64,000 nt of DNA from Bacillus sp. FJAT-18017 (GTDB lineage Bacteria > Bacillota > Bacilli > Bacillales > Cytobacillaceae), in NCBI RefSeq assembly GCF_001278805.1, contig NZ_CP012602.1, positions 2,758,001 through 2,822,000 of the forward strand, given 5' to 3'. A program made the translations under genes and the position numbers. Numbering within the stretch: position 1 is the stretch's first letter; the number at the start of each line of letters is the position of its first letter. Under the pieces are notes generated by a model. The model was not told where the DNA came from and made no database searches. It saw nothing but the letters and a program-made list of their open reading frames with translations. Of the stretch, positions 1 through 8,855 are shown in pieces.

Positions 1-205
1 AGTACGGACCGACACCAATTGTGAATTTCATGATAAAATTGATTATTTTATTCAGAATATTTTTAGGGTTCTCAAATGTTCCATAATCATAATAGTCAAC
101 CATGACATTTCCTAATAGAAGGACTGTCAGTGCATACACCCACTGGATGCCCAACCACAAACCAATACAGTCCAACAAAATAGTAACAAAACCTTCAATG
201 CTCAC
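1..205 (-). CDS. Immunity-like small membrane protein, copy 1 (3'-truncated by window edge)
   Basis: This is the first 68 codons of a protein nearly identical to the four complete paralogs that follow on the same strand (MSIEGFVTILLD start, central VDYYDYGT motif, then GVGP). It starts at a GTG, as its paralogs do, and runs off the window. It has one long hydrophobic N-terminal segment. As part of a tandem array behind a secreted-toxin gene it is probably an immunity protein, but that role is inferred from position and membrane character only. No named family was recognised. Confidence 0.7.
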   Translation of the reverse strand, partial: MSIEGFVTILLDCIGLWLGIQWVYALTVLLLGNVMVDYYDYGTFENPKNILNKIINFIMKFTIGVGPY

Positions 206-234
206 ACTAATTCTCACCCTACAGAAGTTTTTAT

Positions 235-334
235 CTATAAAAACAGAAAGTTTAATATCGCTATGATTATTTTGAAGACCCCACCATAGGATGAGAATGT
301 CCAAAAATATCGTAACAAATCCTTCAATACTCAC
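235..334 (-). pseudogene. Deletion remnant of an immunity-like paralog
   Basis: Only 100 bp remain of an array member. It has the GTG start and first 19 codons (MSIEGFVTIF.., ending LWWG), joined directly but out of frame to the last 15 codons of the family (..ILNFLFL and stop). The central VDYYD and GVGP regions are gone. This is what an internal deletion or unequal exchange in a tandem family would leave. It is not expected to make a functional protein. Confidence 0.75.
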
Positions 335-363
335 ACTAGTACTCACCTAACAGAAGTTTATTT

Positions 364-711
364 TTATAAAAACAGAAAGTTCAGTGCCACTTTGATCATT
401 TGGAAGACTAGCATTGCACCGAGTCCGCCGCCAATGAGGAGGCCAAGGAAGGCAAGTCGCCATTTATACCAATTGTATTTCTTCTCAAATATAAATTTTT
501 TATAAAAGTAGGGCCCAACCCCAATTAAAAACGCCATAATAAACGTAAGGGTCTTCTGCACGATATTTTGGGGATCTTCCCATGTTCCCCAATCATAATA
601 GTCAACCATTACACTGCCCAGCAACAAGACAGTCAGTGCATACGTCCACTGGACGCCCCACCATAGGATGAGAATGTCCAAAAAAATCGAAACAAATTCT
701 TCAATACTCAC
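364..711 (-). CDS. Immunity-like small membrane protein, copy 2
   Basis: 115 aa, GTG start. It has a hydrophobic N-terminal stretch (about residues 8-36), the array signature VDYYDWGTWEDP, a second hydrophobic segment with GVGPYFYKK (about 55-72), a basic loop KKYNWYKWR, and a C-terminal Gly-rich membrane segment (about 85-115). It therefore looks like a three-helix membrane protein. It belongs to a tandem family downstream of the toxin-like gene at 2019-3239, all on one strand with short gaps. The family is not recognised. A role as cognate or variant immunity protein is an inference from arrangement. Confidence 0.7.
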   Translation of the reverse strand: MSIEEFVSIFLDILILWWGVQWTYALTVLLLGSVMVDYYDWGTWEDPQNIVQKTLTFIMAFLIGVGPYFYKKFIFEKKYNWYKWRLAFLGLLIGGGLGAMLVFQMIKVALNFLFL

Positions 712-815
712 ATCAGTTCTCCAACTAATTCAAATCTCTTTATTTGCAAAGAGTAATAGCAAAGCCAGCACTTTTTGGTACAGGAAAGAACAGGTTTCAT
801 GTCATGATCTCATTT

Positions 816-1154
816 CTATAAAAATAGGAACTTCAGGACCGCTTCAATTGCAAGGAAGACCAAAATTGCAGCAATTCCGCCAACAATTAGCACGCCAATT
901 AGTGCCAGCTTGCGTATCAGCCAGTTGTATTTCCTGAATTTCTTGTAGAAATAAGGACCGAACCCGAAGAAAAAACTCATTAAGAAATTAATTAATTTAT
1001 GTAATACATTTTGCGGATGTTCCCATGTTCCATAATTGTAATAATCGACAATCACTCTTCCTAACACCAGGACAACAAGGCCATATCCCCATTGTACCGC
1101 TAGCCAGAACGAGATTATATCCAAAGTCCATCTTACAATTTCATCTATGCTCAC
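816..1154 (-). CDS. Immunity-like small membrane protein, copy 3
   Basis: 112 aa, the most divergent complete member (MSIDEIVRWTLD start, VDYYNYGTWEHP, GFGPYFYKK, C-terminal ILVFLAIEAVLKFLFL). Layout matches its paralogs: N-terminal hydrophobic stretch, central YYxxGT motif, basic YNW loop, C-terminal membrane helix. The divergence suggests selection for variant specificity rather than dosage, which is an inference. Gaps of about 100 bp on either side are longer than elsewhere in the array and hold no other gene. Confidence 0.7.
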   Translation of the reverse strand: MSIDEIVRWTLDIISFWLAVQWGYGLVVLVLGRVIVDYYNYGTWEHPQNVLHKLINFLMSFFFGFGPYFYKKFRKYNWLIRKLALIGVLIVGGIAAILVFLAIEAVLKFLFL

Positions 1155-1264
1155 AACTAGTTCTCCACCTTATATAAATCTCTTTAGCGTAGTGGGTAAA
1201 CCGCAGAATCAGTTTTTTTCTATGTGACCAGCAAATACAGATTGTATGTACCGCTTCTCATCTA

Positions 1265-1609
1265 TTAAAATATGAAATTCTTGGCCGCGTTTATTATCTC
1301 GAATACAATTAAAGCTACTAATCCACCACCAAGAAGGCCTCCAAGGAAGGCAAGCCGCCAGGTAAACCAGTTATACTTCTTTTTAAATCTAAGTTTTTTA
1401 TAAAAGCACGGACCTACACCAATTGTGAATTTCAAGATAAAATTGATTATTTTATCCAGGATATTTATAGGGTTCTCAATTGTTCCATAATCATAATAGT
1501 CAACCATGACATTTCCTAATAAAAGGACTGTCAGTGCATACACCCACTGGATTCCCAACCACAAACCAATAATATCTAACAAAATAGTAACAAAACCTTC
1601 AATGCTCAC
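1265..1609 (-). CDS. Immunity-like small membrane protein, copy 4
   Basis: 114 aa from the GTG at 1609, chosen over an in-frame upstream codon at 1621 because an AGGTGA ribosome-binding site lies about 8 bases before it and all paralogs start at the same SIEGF position. It carries VDYYDYGTIENP, GVGPCFYKK, the loop KKYNWFTWR and a Gly-rich C-terminal helix. It is closest to the truncated copy at the window start. Function is unknown; immunity is inferred from its place in the array. Confidence 0.7.
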   Translation of the reverse strand: MSIEGFVTILLDIIGLWLGIQWVYALTVLLLGNVMVDYYDYGTIENPINILDKIINFILKFTIGVGPCFYKKLRFKKKYNWFTWRLAFLGGLLGGGLVALIVFEIINAAKNFIF

Positions 1610-1639
1610 ACTAGTTCTCACCTTATTAAAAAGTCGTTT

Positions 1640-1987
1640 CTATAAAAATAGGAAGTTCAGGACTGCTTCAATGGCAAAGTATGCAAGGGCTGCTGCGATT
1701 CCACCCCCAATAAGAACGCCCAAGAAAGCAAGCCGCCAAGTCAACCAGTTATACTTCTTTTTAAATCTAAATAATTTGTAAACGTAAGGACCCGCCCCAA
1801 CAAAGAACGCCATGATAAATGTAATAATCTTTTGCAAGGCATTTTCAGGGTTTTCCCATGTTCCCCAATCATAATAATCAACCATTGTACTGCCCAACAG
1901 GAGCACAGCTAGCGCATATGTCCACTGAAACGCCAACCACAAGGCGATACACTCCAACAAAATTGTAACGAATCCTTCAATACTCAC
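1640..1987 (-). CDS. Immunity-like small membrane protein, copy 5 (toxin-proximal)
   Basis: 115 aa, GTG start, only 31 bp downstream of the toxin-like gene, so probably co-transcribed with it. It has the array layout: hydrophobic segment at about 8-36, VDYYDWGTWENP, GAGPYVYKL, KKYNWLTWR, and a C-terminal helix ending AVLNFLFL. As the first gene after the toxin it is the most likely cognate immunity protein. No database family was recognised, so the role rests on context. Confidence 0.72.
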   Translation of the reverse strand: MSIEGFVTILLECIALWLAFQWTYALAVLLLGSTMVDYYDWGTWENPENALQKIITFIMAFFVGAGPYVYKLFRFKKKYNWLTWRLAFLGVLIGGGIAAALAYFAIEAVLNFLFL

Positions 1988-2018
1988 AACAGTTTCTCCA
2001 CCTTATGAAAATCTTTTT

Positions 2019-3239
2019 CTAGTTAAACCAACTTTTTACCGATTCAAAGCCGTTTTCAACACCCTTGAAGATTGTCCCGCCAAGGTCTTTACTGACGGCC
2101 CCAATTTTCGAACTGAACACAGCCCCGGCCAGCCCTCCTGCAGCTCCTCCGACAATTACACCAATCGGTCCGCCAACTGCTCCTCCTACCAGGGCCCCCA
2201 ACTTGGCGGCGGTTCCGATTGCTGCAACATCAGCAAAAAATCCGCCAGCACCCCTTCCTATTCTTTCCATTTGGCTAAGATGAGCATTTTTCGAGTCAAA
2301 ATATTCGGAGAAACCAGCTCCTAACGAGATCAGGGTTCCTGCAACCGGAATTCCTTTTCCGAGCCTGGTAAATCCCTTTGCATCTGCCACCGTGCTCGCC
2401 ACTTCTTTGGTCCCCATTGTAATCCTTCTTTGAAAAGAGTCCGCAAGCGTCGTGGCTTTCATGACGGTCGCATGCTTCGGGAAGCCGGCGGCATGCTTCA
2501 ATATGGCAGCGGGACTCGTATAGGATGCAAGAGCATTCCTCACCATTTTTCCAAAGGGATTACTAGTTTGCGAGCGGGCAGCATTGTAAAGGAAACGAGC
2601 TGTTTTTGAGCTGTACCCGCCTTTACTCGTCCACGACGAATCGGCTGTGACTGAGAACTTATAGCCGCCCTTTAGGCGATTCCAAAAGTTCGGTTTCGCA
2701 CCGATATAATTGATGCCAAGGTTTCGCGCCATAAATAAGGACCCTAACACGGAAACGGTTTGGGAAGCAATCAGTGCTTTATCAAAGCCGCTGATTTGTT
2801 CATTTAGGTCGTTAAAATATTTAAAAACGCGATACAGACCTTCCGAGTCATTCTTGGAAGGAATCTCACTCTTTGTCTGTGGTGATTTTTGACTCTCGTT
2901 TGCTCCTTTGCCTCTCTCAGCCTGTTGTGCTTGAACTACATGCCACTTCGCCACAAGATCTTGTGCTCTCCTGTTAAGGTGTTCATCCACAGCTGTATAC
3001 CTGTTCATTGCGTGGTCAATGAACCGACAGAGTTCATTGAGCTCTGTTTGAAGCTTATCCATTGATTGGACGGTTTGAGACAATCTTACCCCGATATTTT
3101 GGCGGCTTTGAATAGAATGGTCCAAGGAATTTTTCACAGATACAGTCTGGCTGACCACGTCACCGAGTTTCCCAGATTCTCGTTTAATATGGGAATTTGA
3201 GCTCCTGACAAGAGCTGGATTAATATGTATGTGTGACAC
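2019..3239 (-). CDS. Probable type VII-secreted toxin with glycine-rich membrane-active C-terminus
   Basis: 406 aa, GTG start with a GAGGAGG site 8 bases upstream. Residues 1-100 are alpha-helical and resemble the WXG100/LXG-type N-terminal domain of type VII secretion substrates, with no Sec signal peptide. A linker rich in K, S and Q follows at about 110-130. The last 90 residues contain a long Gly/Ala hydrophobic run (GALVGGAVGGPIGVIVGG, then AAGGLAGAV) typical of glycine-zipper membrane inserters. The downstream tandem membrane-protein array recalls staphylococcal TspA with its TsaI immunity genes. Secretion route and pore formation are inferences, and no T7SS machinery genes lie in the window. 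Confidence 0.6.
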   Translation of the reverse strand: MSHIHINPALVRSSNSHIKRESGKLGDVVSQTVSVKNSLDHSIQSRQNIGVRLSQTVQSMDKLQTELNELCRFIDHAMNRYTAVDEHLNRRAQDLVAKWHVVQAQQAERGKGANESQKSPQTKSEIPSKNDSEGLYRVFKYFNDLNEQISGFDKALIASQTVSVLGSLFMARNLGINYIGAKPNFWNRLKGGYKFSVTADSSWTSKGGYSSKTARFLYNAARSQTSNPFGKMVRNALASYTSPAAILKHAAGFPKHATVMKATTLADSFQRRITMGTKEVASTVADAKGFTRLGKGIPVAGTLISLGAGFSEYFDSKNAHLSQMERIGRGAGGFFADVAAIGTAAKLGALVGGAVGGPIGVIVGGAAGGLAGAVFSSKIGAVSKDLGGTIFKGVENGFESVKSWFN

Positions 3240-3514
3240 GAAGGCGGCCTCCTCGAAAGGTTTTAACTGTCGCTAACTTGTTAACTATATCATTTTATCA
3301 TAAACCTTTGGAAAAGTAGGAAGATAATGTTAAATGGATTTTTAGTTCTATAGTAAAATTTTAAAGGCGCTAGTTTGCCAAGTTCTGCTAAGAATAAGAG
3401 ACTATAGAGTTGAAAGGCTTTTGCTATATGGATTGCATATAGTTTTGCGAAGACCAGGGAGGGAGTATATGTAAGTCAAGAATATCAAGGAGCATCTAAA
3501 GAAGAACAACAGTA

Positions 3515-3541
3515 AAAGGGCTGTGTTTTAAGCAGCCCTTT
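3515..3541. terminator. Hairpin terminator
   Basis: A 9-bp perfect stem (AAAGGGCTG / CAGCCCTTT) with a 9-nt loop is followed on the + strand by TCTTT. It is the only structured element seen in the 548-bp gap 3240-3787, which otherwise holds no convincing gene. Confidence 0.6.
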
Positions 3542-3787
3542 CTTTACCTAATGAATATCGTACTAACATATTGATATGAACATAGAAGTGTACCAAAAGA
3601 AGTGCTTTTTTAATGACACATAACTCGACTATTAAAGCAATCAAACCGTATCTTCATTTCCTATAAAACATTCGTCATTAGCTCTGCTAGTTTTACACTA
3701 CTTAATTCGCAATGACTTCTCCTGCTTTAAACACCAATGTACTCTGTTAGCTTATCCGCGAGTGGGTCGTCACTTTTTGCAGGAGGC

Positions 3788-4969
3788 CTACTGGTTTAAT
3801 AAGGTCCCCGAATAAATTGCGTTCGTTCTTACCCCAGGCTTTATTTCTCCGTTTATCGAAAAGATTTGTTTACCCATTAACACCAAGCCTTGGCCACAAG
3901 GTGCATCAAATGGAACCTTTCCGATCGATCTCCAAGTATCCTTTTTTGCATTATAGATTAGTATATGTTTATTCCAATTAAACTCATAAGGATCAGCGGT
4001 AAAATACTTCGTTCTAAAGGCTGCTAATTCTTCGCCTTCCAATGTATTTAAATTTTTCACAGCATGGTCATATACTTCTTTATTAAATCCACCAATAACG
4101 AGCATTTCATCTTTATTTAGTTTGACAGAATTTGCTCCCAGCAGGGATATTTCTTGATCATCCACTTTTACTGAAGAAACCTTTGACCAGGTGTTTTTCT
4201 CAATATCATATTTATATCCATCTGTATAAGCAATCGATCCTCCGCCACTAAACACATACAGATTTCCGTTTAATAGTTGGGCGACACTTTGATTCCGGAC
4301 ACTTTCGCCTGGTATGGATGCTAATTCTTTAGTCTGAGACGTTTTTAGATCATATTCATATAGCTTAGTGCTATCCTTGCCATTTTGCTGGCCGAGCCCA
4401 ATATACAATTTGCCATCTTTCTCAACTGCTATGCCATTATTGATCGTAAATGGCAGGTCTCCTACTTTTTCAACTTTCAGCTTTTTCTTTTTATCAATCG
4501 TCAGGAACAGGATGTCGTCAGCATGTTCACTTTCAGGGCTTCCGCCAATATAATATACACCTTTATCTGTCGTGATTGACGAACCGTATCCTATCTTATG
4601 ATCAAGATTCGTATGTTCGACCAAAGTTAGGCCGCTATCTTCCTTTTTATAAACATAAATATCAGAGTAATGTTCCTTTGCTCCTCCATTTAGGACGGAT
4701 TCATAAGGAAAATTCGCTCCTCCTCCAACAATTAAATAATCTTTATAAGATCCTGATAACACTCCTGCAGTTCCTATGTTCTTATCGTATCCCTTTTGTG
4801 CTTCCAGTTCCCCCGCATGTTCCCATGTGATTCTTTCTACTGATCTTACCTGTTTGGAAGCGTTTGTTTTACTCTCTACTTTTGCGTTTTCGGAAGCATT
4901 CGCATTCGTCCCGATATAACTTCCCATAACAAGCGTTAATGCAATGGCTGCAATCAAACCCTTTTTCAA
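3788..4969 (-). CDS. Secreted Kelch-repeat protein, NanM-like N-acetylneuraminate mutarotase family
   Basis: 393 aa, TTG start with GGGAGGGA 5 bases upstream. A Sec signal peptide covers about residues 1-26 (MKKGLIAAIALTLVMG). Kelch-type blades follow, each with GG motifs (YLIVGGG, YYIGGSPES, LYVFSGGG, MLVIGGFN), forming a six-bladed propeller of the cyclically permuted mutarotase type. NanM converts alpha- to beta-N-acetylneuraminate outside the cytoplasm. The neighbouring RpiR regulator and sialidase on the same strand support a sialic-acid role. The exact substrate is not proven from sequence. Confidence 0.75.
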   Translation of the reverse strand: MKKGLIAAIALTLVMGSYIGTNANASENAKVESKTNASKQVRSVERITWEHAGELEAQKGYDKNIGTAGVLSGSYKDYLIVGGGANFPYESVLNGGAKEHYSDIYVYKKEDSGLTLVEHTNLDHKIGYGSSITTDKGVYYIGGSPESEHADDILFLTIDKKKKLKVEKVGDLPFTINNGIAVEKDGKLYIGLGQQNGKDSTKLYEYDLKTSQTKELASIPGESVRNQSVAQLLNGNLYVFSGGGSIAYTDGYKYDIEKNTWSKVSSVKVDDQEISLLGANSVKLNKDEMLVIGGFNKEVYDHAVKNLNTLEGEELAAFRTKYFTADPYEFNWNKHILIYNAKKDTWRSIGKVPFDAPCGQGLVLMGKQIFSINGEIKPGVRTNAIYSGTLLNQ

Positions 4970-5030
4970 GACATTCCCTCCCCGTTTGTCGCACCTAATT
5001 ATTTATCCAACATAGCCTATTATTTAAAAA

Positions 5031-5879
5031 CTAGTAAAGCTTGCTTGATAAATGTTTAGATGTTTTCATGTTAATCTCATTGGCGGTTTCAAAATTTTGC
5101 ATGGCTATTCCCGTACATAAAAGGTCAATAAGGTACAATTGAGAAATCTTAGATACTAAAGCTCCACTATCTAATGGACTCTCCTTCGAAGATGATAATA
5201 ATACTAAATCTGCAAACCTTGTTAACGGAGATTTAACATAACTCGTTAGAGCAATCACCTTTGCCTTATTTCCCTTTGCAATTTTCACAGCATCTACAAT
5301 GTCTTTTGTGCTTCCGGTAAGGCTAATCGCAATGACAACAGTTTTCTCCGTCACACACGAAGCTCTCATGATTTGAAAATGCGAGTCGGTTACAACATCG
5401 GCATGTTTTCCGATTCTCATTAAGCGATTTTGCATATCCAATCCGGCAATTCCTGAAGCCCCAATCCCGAATATGACAACATCATGCGATTGATTGATCA
5501 TCTCAATTCCGGCTTGCAATTCTTCCAATTTGACGACTTCGGATGATTCATTGATAGCCTGGATCATCGTATTTCTGACTTTTTTAATGATCGTTTCATG
5601 GTCGTCTTTTTGCGCGGCCAGTGAGACTTCCTGTGCTAACAAAAATTTAAAATCCTGGAACCCTTTAAACCCCAGTTTTCTAAAAAAACGTAAAACTGTG
5701 GCTTCCGCTGCACCACTGGCCTCCGATAACTCAGTTAAAGAATGATAGAGCACCTGTTGAATATGATCACGGATATATTCATATATTTTCGTTTCTGATT
5801 TCGTAAATGTATGCTTATTTTGCTCCATTACAATGGATGGTTTAATTCCCTTCATATTTTCCATAGAGTTCATTGTCAT
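5031..5879 (-). CDS. MurR/RpiR family transcriptional regulator (HTH + SIS)
   Basis: 282 aa from the ATG at 5879, which has GGAGGTG 6 bases upstream. An open frame reaches back to 5960 but lacks such a site. An N-terminal RpiR-type helix-turn-helix covers about residues 5-80 (TKSETKIYEYI.., ATVLRFFRKLGFKGFQDFK). A SIS sugar-phosphate binding domain covers about 110-250 (VVIFGIGASGIA, VVIAISLTGSTKDIV). Such regulators sense phosphosugars. Between the mutarotase and sialidase genes it probably controls sialic-acid or amino-sugar use. It may bind the palindrome at 8668-8687, which is inference. Confidence 0.88.
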   Translation of the reverse strand: MTMNSMENMKGIKPSIVMEQNKHTFTKSETKIYEYIRDHIQQVLYHSLTELSEASGAAEATVLRFFRKLGFKGFQDFKFLLAQEVSLAAQKDDHETIIKKVRNTMIQAINESSEVVKLEELQAGIEMINQSHDVVIFGIGASGIAGLDMQNRLMRIGKHADVVTDSHFQIMRASCVTEKTVVIAISLTGSTKDIVDAVKIAKGNKAKVIALTSYVKSPLTRFADLVLLSSSKESPLDSGALVSKISQLYLIDLLCTGIAMQNFETANEINMKTSKHLSSKLY

Positions 5880-6049
5880 TTCATCCACCTCCAAAATTGA
5901 AAAGCCTTCCCTGCTTCTATTATAAACAAGAAGTAGATGCATGTAGTAGAAGGTGGACAAAAATGGTAGTCAAGGAGTTATCATAAATTGGATGGAACTG
6001 TTACGAAGAGTAGATAATGATTGGCTTCGTAACAGCTCCCATTCCTTAA

Positions 6050-8455
6050 TTATTCCCTTATTATGACCTTGTCGGTAAATGTAGCCGCTTCTTGATTTGG
6101 CTCCAATGTTTCACCATAAACGTTATAAATAGCCAGATTAGGGTCTAATTCAAACTCCGCTTCATAAGCTCTTGGTTTAAGATCCGGGACAATTCCTTCA
6201 AAAATGAATCTCGAGTTGTCTATTTTCTCTACCAAGTCAAGTTGGATTTCTTGTCCGTCAATATTCCCTGTCACCCGCTTATTGCCCATTAACATAACAA
6301 AATCATCAAATTCGATCTCTACCTTAATCTTCTCTCCTGAGCGATAAGGCGTTGGATTTCCGGATAAAACATTGAACGATTCGATTACTGGCTTTGGTGC
6401 CGGTCTATATTTTTGCCAATCTAATTTGAGGTAATCCATGTCAATCTTCATATAGTCCATGACAGTATTGGCCGTTCCTTCAAAAAACAGGCCAATTTCA
6501 CCGTTCGCCAGGTTGGAGAGGCTTGAATATCCATAGTGGCCTTCTTTTACTAGCTTGCTATATTTCCAGTTAAACGAATATTTTGTCCGGCCATTCTCAT
6601 GGGTTCCATCTTCCTCAATTAACCCTGCTTTCACTGTTCCATTAATTCTGCTTGAAGAATCACTTGCACTCGAAAAGATGACAGCTTCCTTGCCATCGAT
6701 CTGGCCATTATAACGGATAGCTGACATTTGGCTGTATGGTGCAGTCAAAGCCTTTTCAGTCACGACTTCAGAATCCCATGTTTCTCCGCCGTCAAAGCTT
6801 GTCGCAATTTGGGCGTATCCCGAGTAATTCCTCATGAATAACTTCAATTGGCCGTCCGGCATTTCGACAACTTGCGATTCTGTAATTTCATGATTTGAGC
6901 TGGTAAAATATCGTTCATTGATGGTCTGTCCATCTACAATCCTGCCTTCATTTGGAGACTCTCCGCGGTGCCATGTTTTCCCGTTGTCATCACTGTAAAT
7001 AACGGCACTCGCCTGTCTGTTATATTCATTCAAGAAATAAACTGGGAATACGAGTCTTCCTTCGTTAGGTCCCTCAGTCAGCTGGATGCCATTTCCTGGA
7101 CCTGTCCCTAAGAAGATCATCCATTCTTCTTTGACTTCATCATTCAAATCGATTGGTCCTGTCCATGTCTTTCCTTCATCGTCACTATAAAAGAGCTCAA
7201 GATATGATGTTTTAAACGGTTTTAGTGGAGACGTTTCACTGAAATAGTTATCTATTTTCTCACCATTCAAATATAAATTACGGTCTTCATCAACCGTATA
7301 ATCTGTAGGTGTTCCACTTTGGTCATACACGATTCCATTTTCTCTAATCGTGTATTCATTTTTGTTTTCATCCGTTAAATACAGATATTGCTTACCATCT
7401 ACAGTTTTAAATCCGGTTCCTTTATATGCATTATTTCCAAAGCCCCCCATAAGTCCAGCTCCATGAGGAAACCCGTCAACAAGTGCAAAAATTCTTTCGT
7501 TGGACTTGTCTTGTACGAATGACAAGTCAATATTGGATGCTTTGTCCGGGTAATCATTGATGACAATTCCATCCTCTTCCCATGTTTGTCCCTGGTCAAA
7601 GCTTCGGCGAACGACAGCATCGATATTGTTTGGCGAATCTCCTCCGTTTTCAACCCGTCGGTCAATCCCAGCAAGCAGTGTTCCTTTTTCAGTATGGAGT
7701 AACGCTGGAATTCGATAATTATTGGAATCCATGAAGCCTGGATAAAAAATACTTTGAGGCTTTGGTGCTGAATCAGGCAAAGGATTTTCCAATGATGCAG
7801 CTTTTGTTTCCCCGGTAATCGATGTCAGCGCCTCATCAGAAAGTGGCTCACTGAAGACCTTCGCAAAATCAATATTGCCCTTGAATGGATATTGGTTGCC
7901 GCCAGCTGCCCTTTCCGTCCTACCTAACTGCGCGCTGTTTGCTTCATAGATATTACTTAGGAATTTTCTCGGAGACTTTGAATCTTCCTTAATCAATTCA
8001 CCATCCAAAAAGTACTTATAACCCTTATCCTTGTCTAGGACCATCGCGAGGGTATACACTTTATTTTCTTTCAGGTCGACCTCGGTGCGAACATGCACAT
8101 TCGTCTTTGCTTCACCTGGCTTCTCAAGCCGATTTTCACTTCCTATTACTGCAGGTGAAATATAAAGATTAAAATGTCCGTCCCGAACTCTATTATTACT
8201 TAAAGAAAAAAGGGACATAATCCCCGAGCCAGAATATTGGAATCGAACAATAATTGTTCCCTCATCCAATGCCTTCAGCTGTTCTACGTGATCATTCAAG
8301 TTAGTGAAATAACCGTCTTTAATAATTTGGTTTTCTACCTGTAAAATCGGATCCGTTAGAGCCGCAGTTGACACGGCAGAAGCAGGTTGAACCTGTCCAA
8401 AAACTAAAGTGGCAATAAGCATAAATAATATGAATCTCGAACTTCTTTTTTTCAC
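6050..8455 (-). CDS. nanH: Secreted exo-alpha-sialidase (GH33)
   Basis: 801 aa from the GTG at 8455. An AAGGGGAG site lies 9 bases upstream, and this start puts a Sec signal peptide (about 1-28, ending QPASA) at the N-terminus, whereas the frame open to 8542 would bury it. Residues about 36-216 form a LamG/CBM40-like lectin domain. The catalytic propeller follows, with the YRIP arginine motif near residue 246-250 and four Asp boxes (SFDQGQTW, SDDEGKTW, SDDNGKTW, SFDGGETW). A C-terminal beta domain of about 90 residues follows. It releases terminal sialic acids outside the cell. No LPXTG anchor is visible, so it is probably soluble. Confidence 0.93.
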   Translation of the reverse strand: MKKRSSRFILFMLIATLVFGQVQPASAVSTAALTDPILQVENQIIKDGYFTNLNDHVEQLKALDEGTIIVRFQYSGSGIMSLFSLSNNRVRDGHFNLYISPAVIGSENRLEKPGEAKTNVHVRTEVDLKENKVYTLAMVLDKDKGYKYFLDGELIKEDSKSPRKFLSNIYEANSAQLGRTERAAGGNQYPFKGNIDFAKVFSEPLSDEALTSITGETKAASLENPLPDSAPKPQSIFYPGFMDSNNYRIPALLHTEKGTLLAGIDRRVENGGDSPNNIDAVVRRSFDQGQTWEEDGIVINDYPDKASNIDLSFVQDKSNERIFALVDGFPHGAGLMGGFGNNAYKGTGFKTVDGKQYLYLTDENKNEYTIRENGIVYDQSGTPTDYTVDEDRNLYLNGEKIDNYFSETSPLKPFKTSYLELFYSDDEGKTWTGPIDLNDEVKEEWMIFLGTGPGNGIQLTEGPNEGRLVFPVYFLNEYNRQASAVIYSDDNGKTWHRGESPNEGRIVDGQTINERYFTSSNHEITESQVVEMPDGQLKLFMRNYSGYAQIATSFDGGETWDSEVVTEKALTAPYSQMSAIRYNGQIDGKEAVIFSSASDSSSRINGTVKAGLIEEDGTHENGRTKYSFNWKYSKLVKEGHYGYSSLSNLANGEIGLFFEGTANTVMDYMKIDMDYLKLDWQKYRPAPKPVIESFNVLSGNPTPYRSGEKIKVEIEFDDFVMLMGNKRVTGNIDGQEIQLDLVEKIDNSRFIFEGIVPDLKPRAYEAEFELDPNLAIYNVYGETLEPNQEAATFTDKVIIRE

Positions 8456-8667
8456 TAGTATAATCTCCCCTTCCAAACTAATCATGTGAATTCCATCTCC
8501 CATACGAAGCTTGGTTTCCCCACTTCTTGACAACGCTTTCAATTCACTATGTAAAATTTTTTTGATTGGTCACCTCGCTTTCTCATAACTTTTTCATGCT
8601 GCTACGTTTCTATGATGTTACCGAAATAGTAGCATAATTGATAGCTTGCTGTCTAATTATTATGAAA

Positions 8668-8687
8668 AATGACAATTAATTGTCATT
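8668..8687. promoter_or_regulatory. Perfect 20-bp palindrome, candidate operator upstream of sialidase
   Basis: AATGACAATTAATTGTCATT is a perfect inverted repeat with no spacer, about 213 bp upstream of the sialidase start. The 400-bp gap 8456-8855 also holds an imperfect inverted repeat, GCTGCTAC / GTAGC at about 8598-8634, and two terminators. A full-symmetry site with TGACAA half-sites suits a dimeric regulator such as the nearby RpiR protein. That link is inferred. Confidence 0.5.
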
Positions 8688-8751
8688 GGGAAATTTTTAT
8701 GTGGGACAAGTTAAGATTAAATACAAGATAACTAGGTGTGCTTAATAATAA

Positions 8752-8784
8752 AAAGAGGATGAATCCAAATGGATCATCCTCTTT
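8752..8784 (-). terminator. Hairpin terminator (second of a tandem pair)
   Basis: Long stem AAAGAGGATG-ATCC / GGAT-CATCCTCTTT with an AAAT loop. On the - strand it is followed by TTTTTATTATT. It lies downstream of the NERD helicase gene and insulates the sialidase region. Confidence 0.8.
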
Positions 8785-8810
8785 CTATCCCAAGTAACTT
8801 AAGAATAGTG

Positions 8811-8840
8811 TTAAAAAGAGCTGTCCATTAAGGACAGCTT
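8811..8840 (-). terminator. Hairpin terminator of the NERD helicase gene
   Basis: An 8-bp stem AGCTGTCC / GGACAGCT with a 5-nt loop, followed on the - strand by CTTTTTAA. It starts 16 bp past the stop codon of the NERD helicase gene. Confidence 0.85.
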
Positions 8841-8855
8841 CATTGTTGATCCTAG

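Noticed and set aside
3460..3510. Short reading frame behind GGGAGGGAG
   Set aside because: No ATG, GTG or TTG start in frame, and only 14-16 codons.
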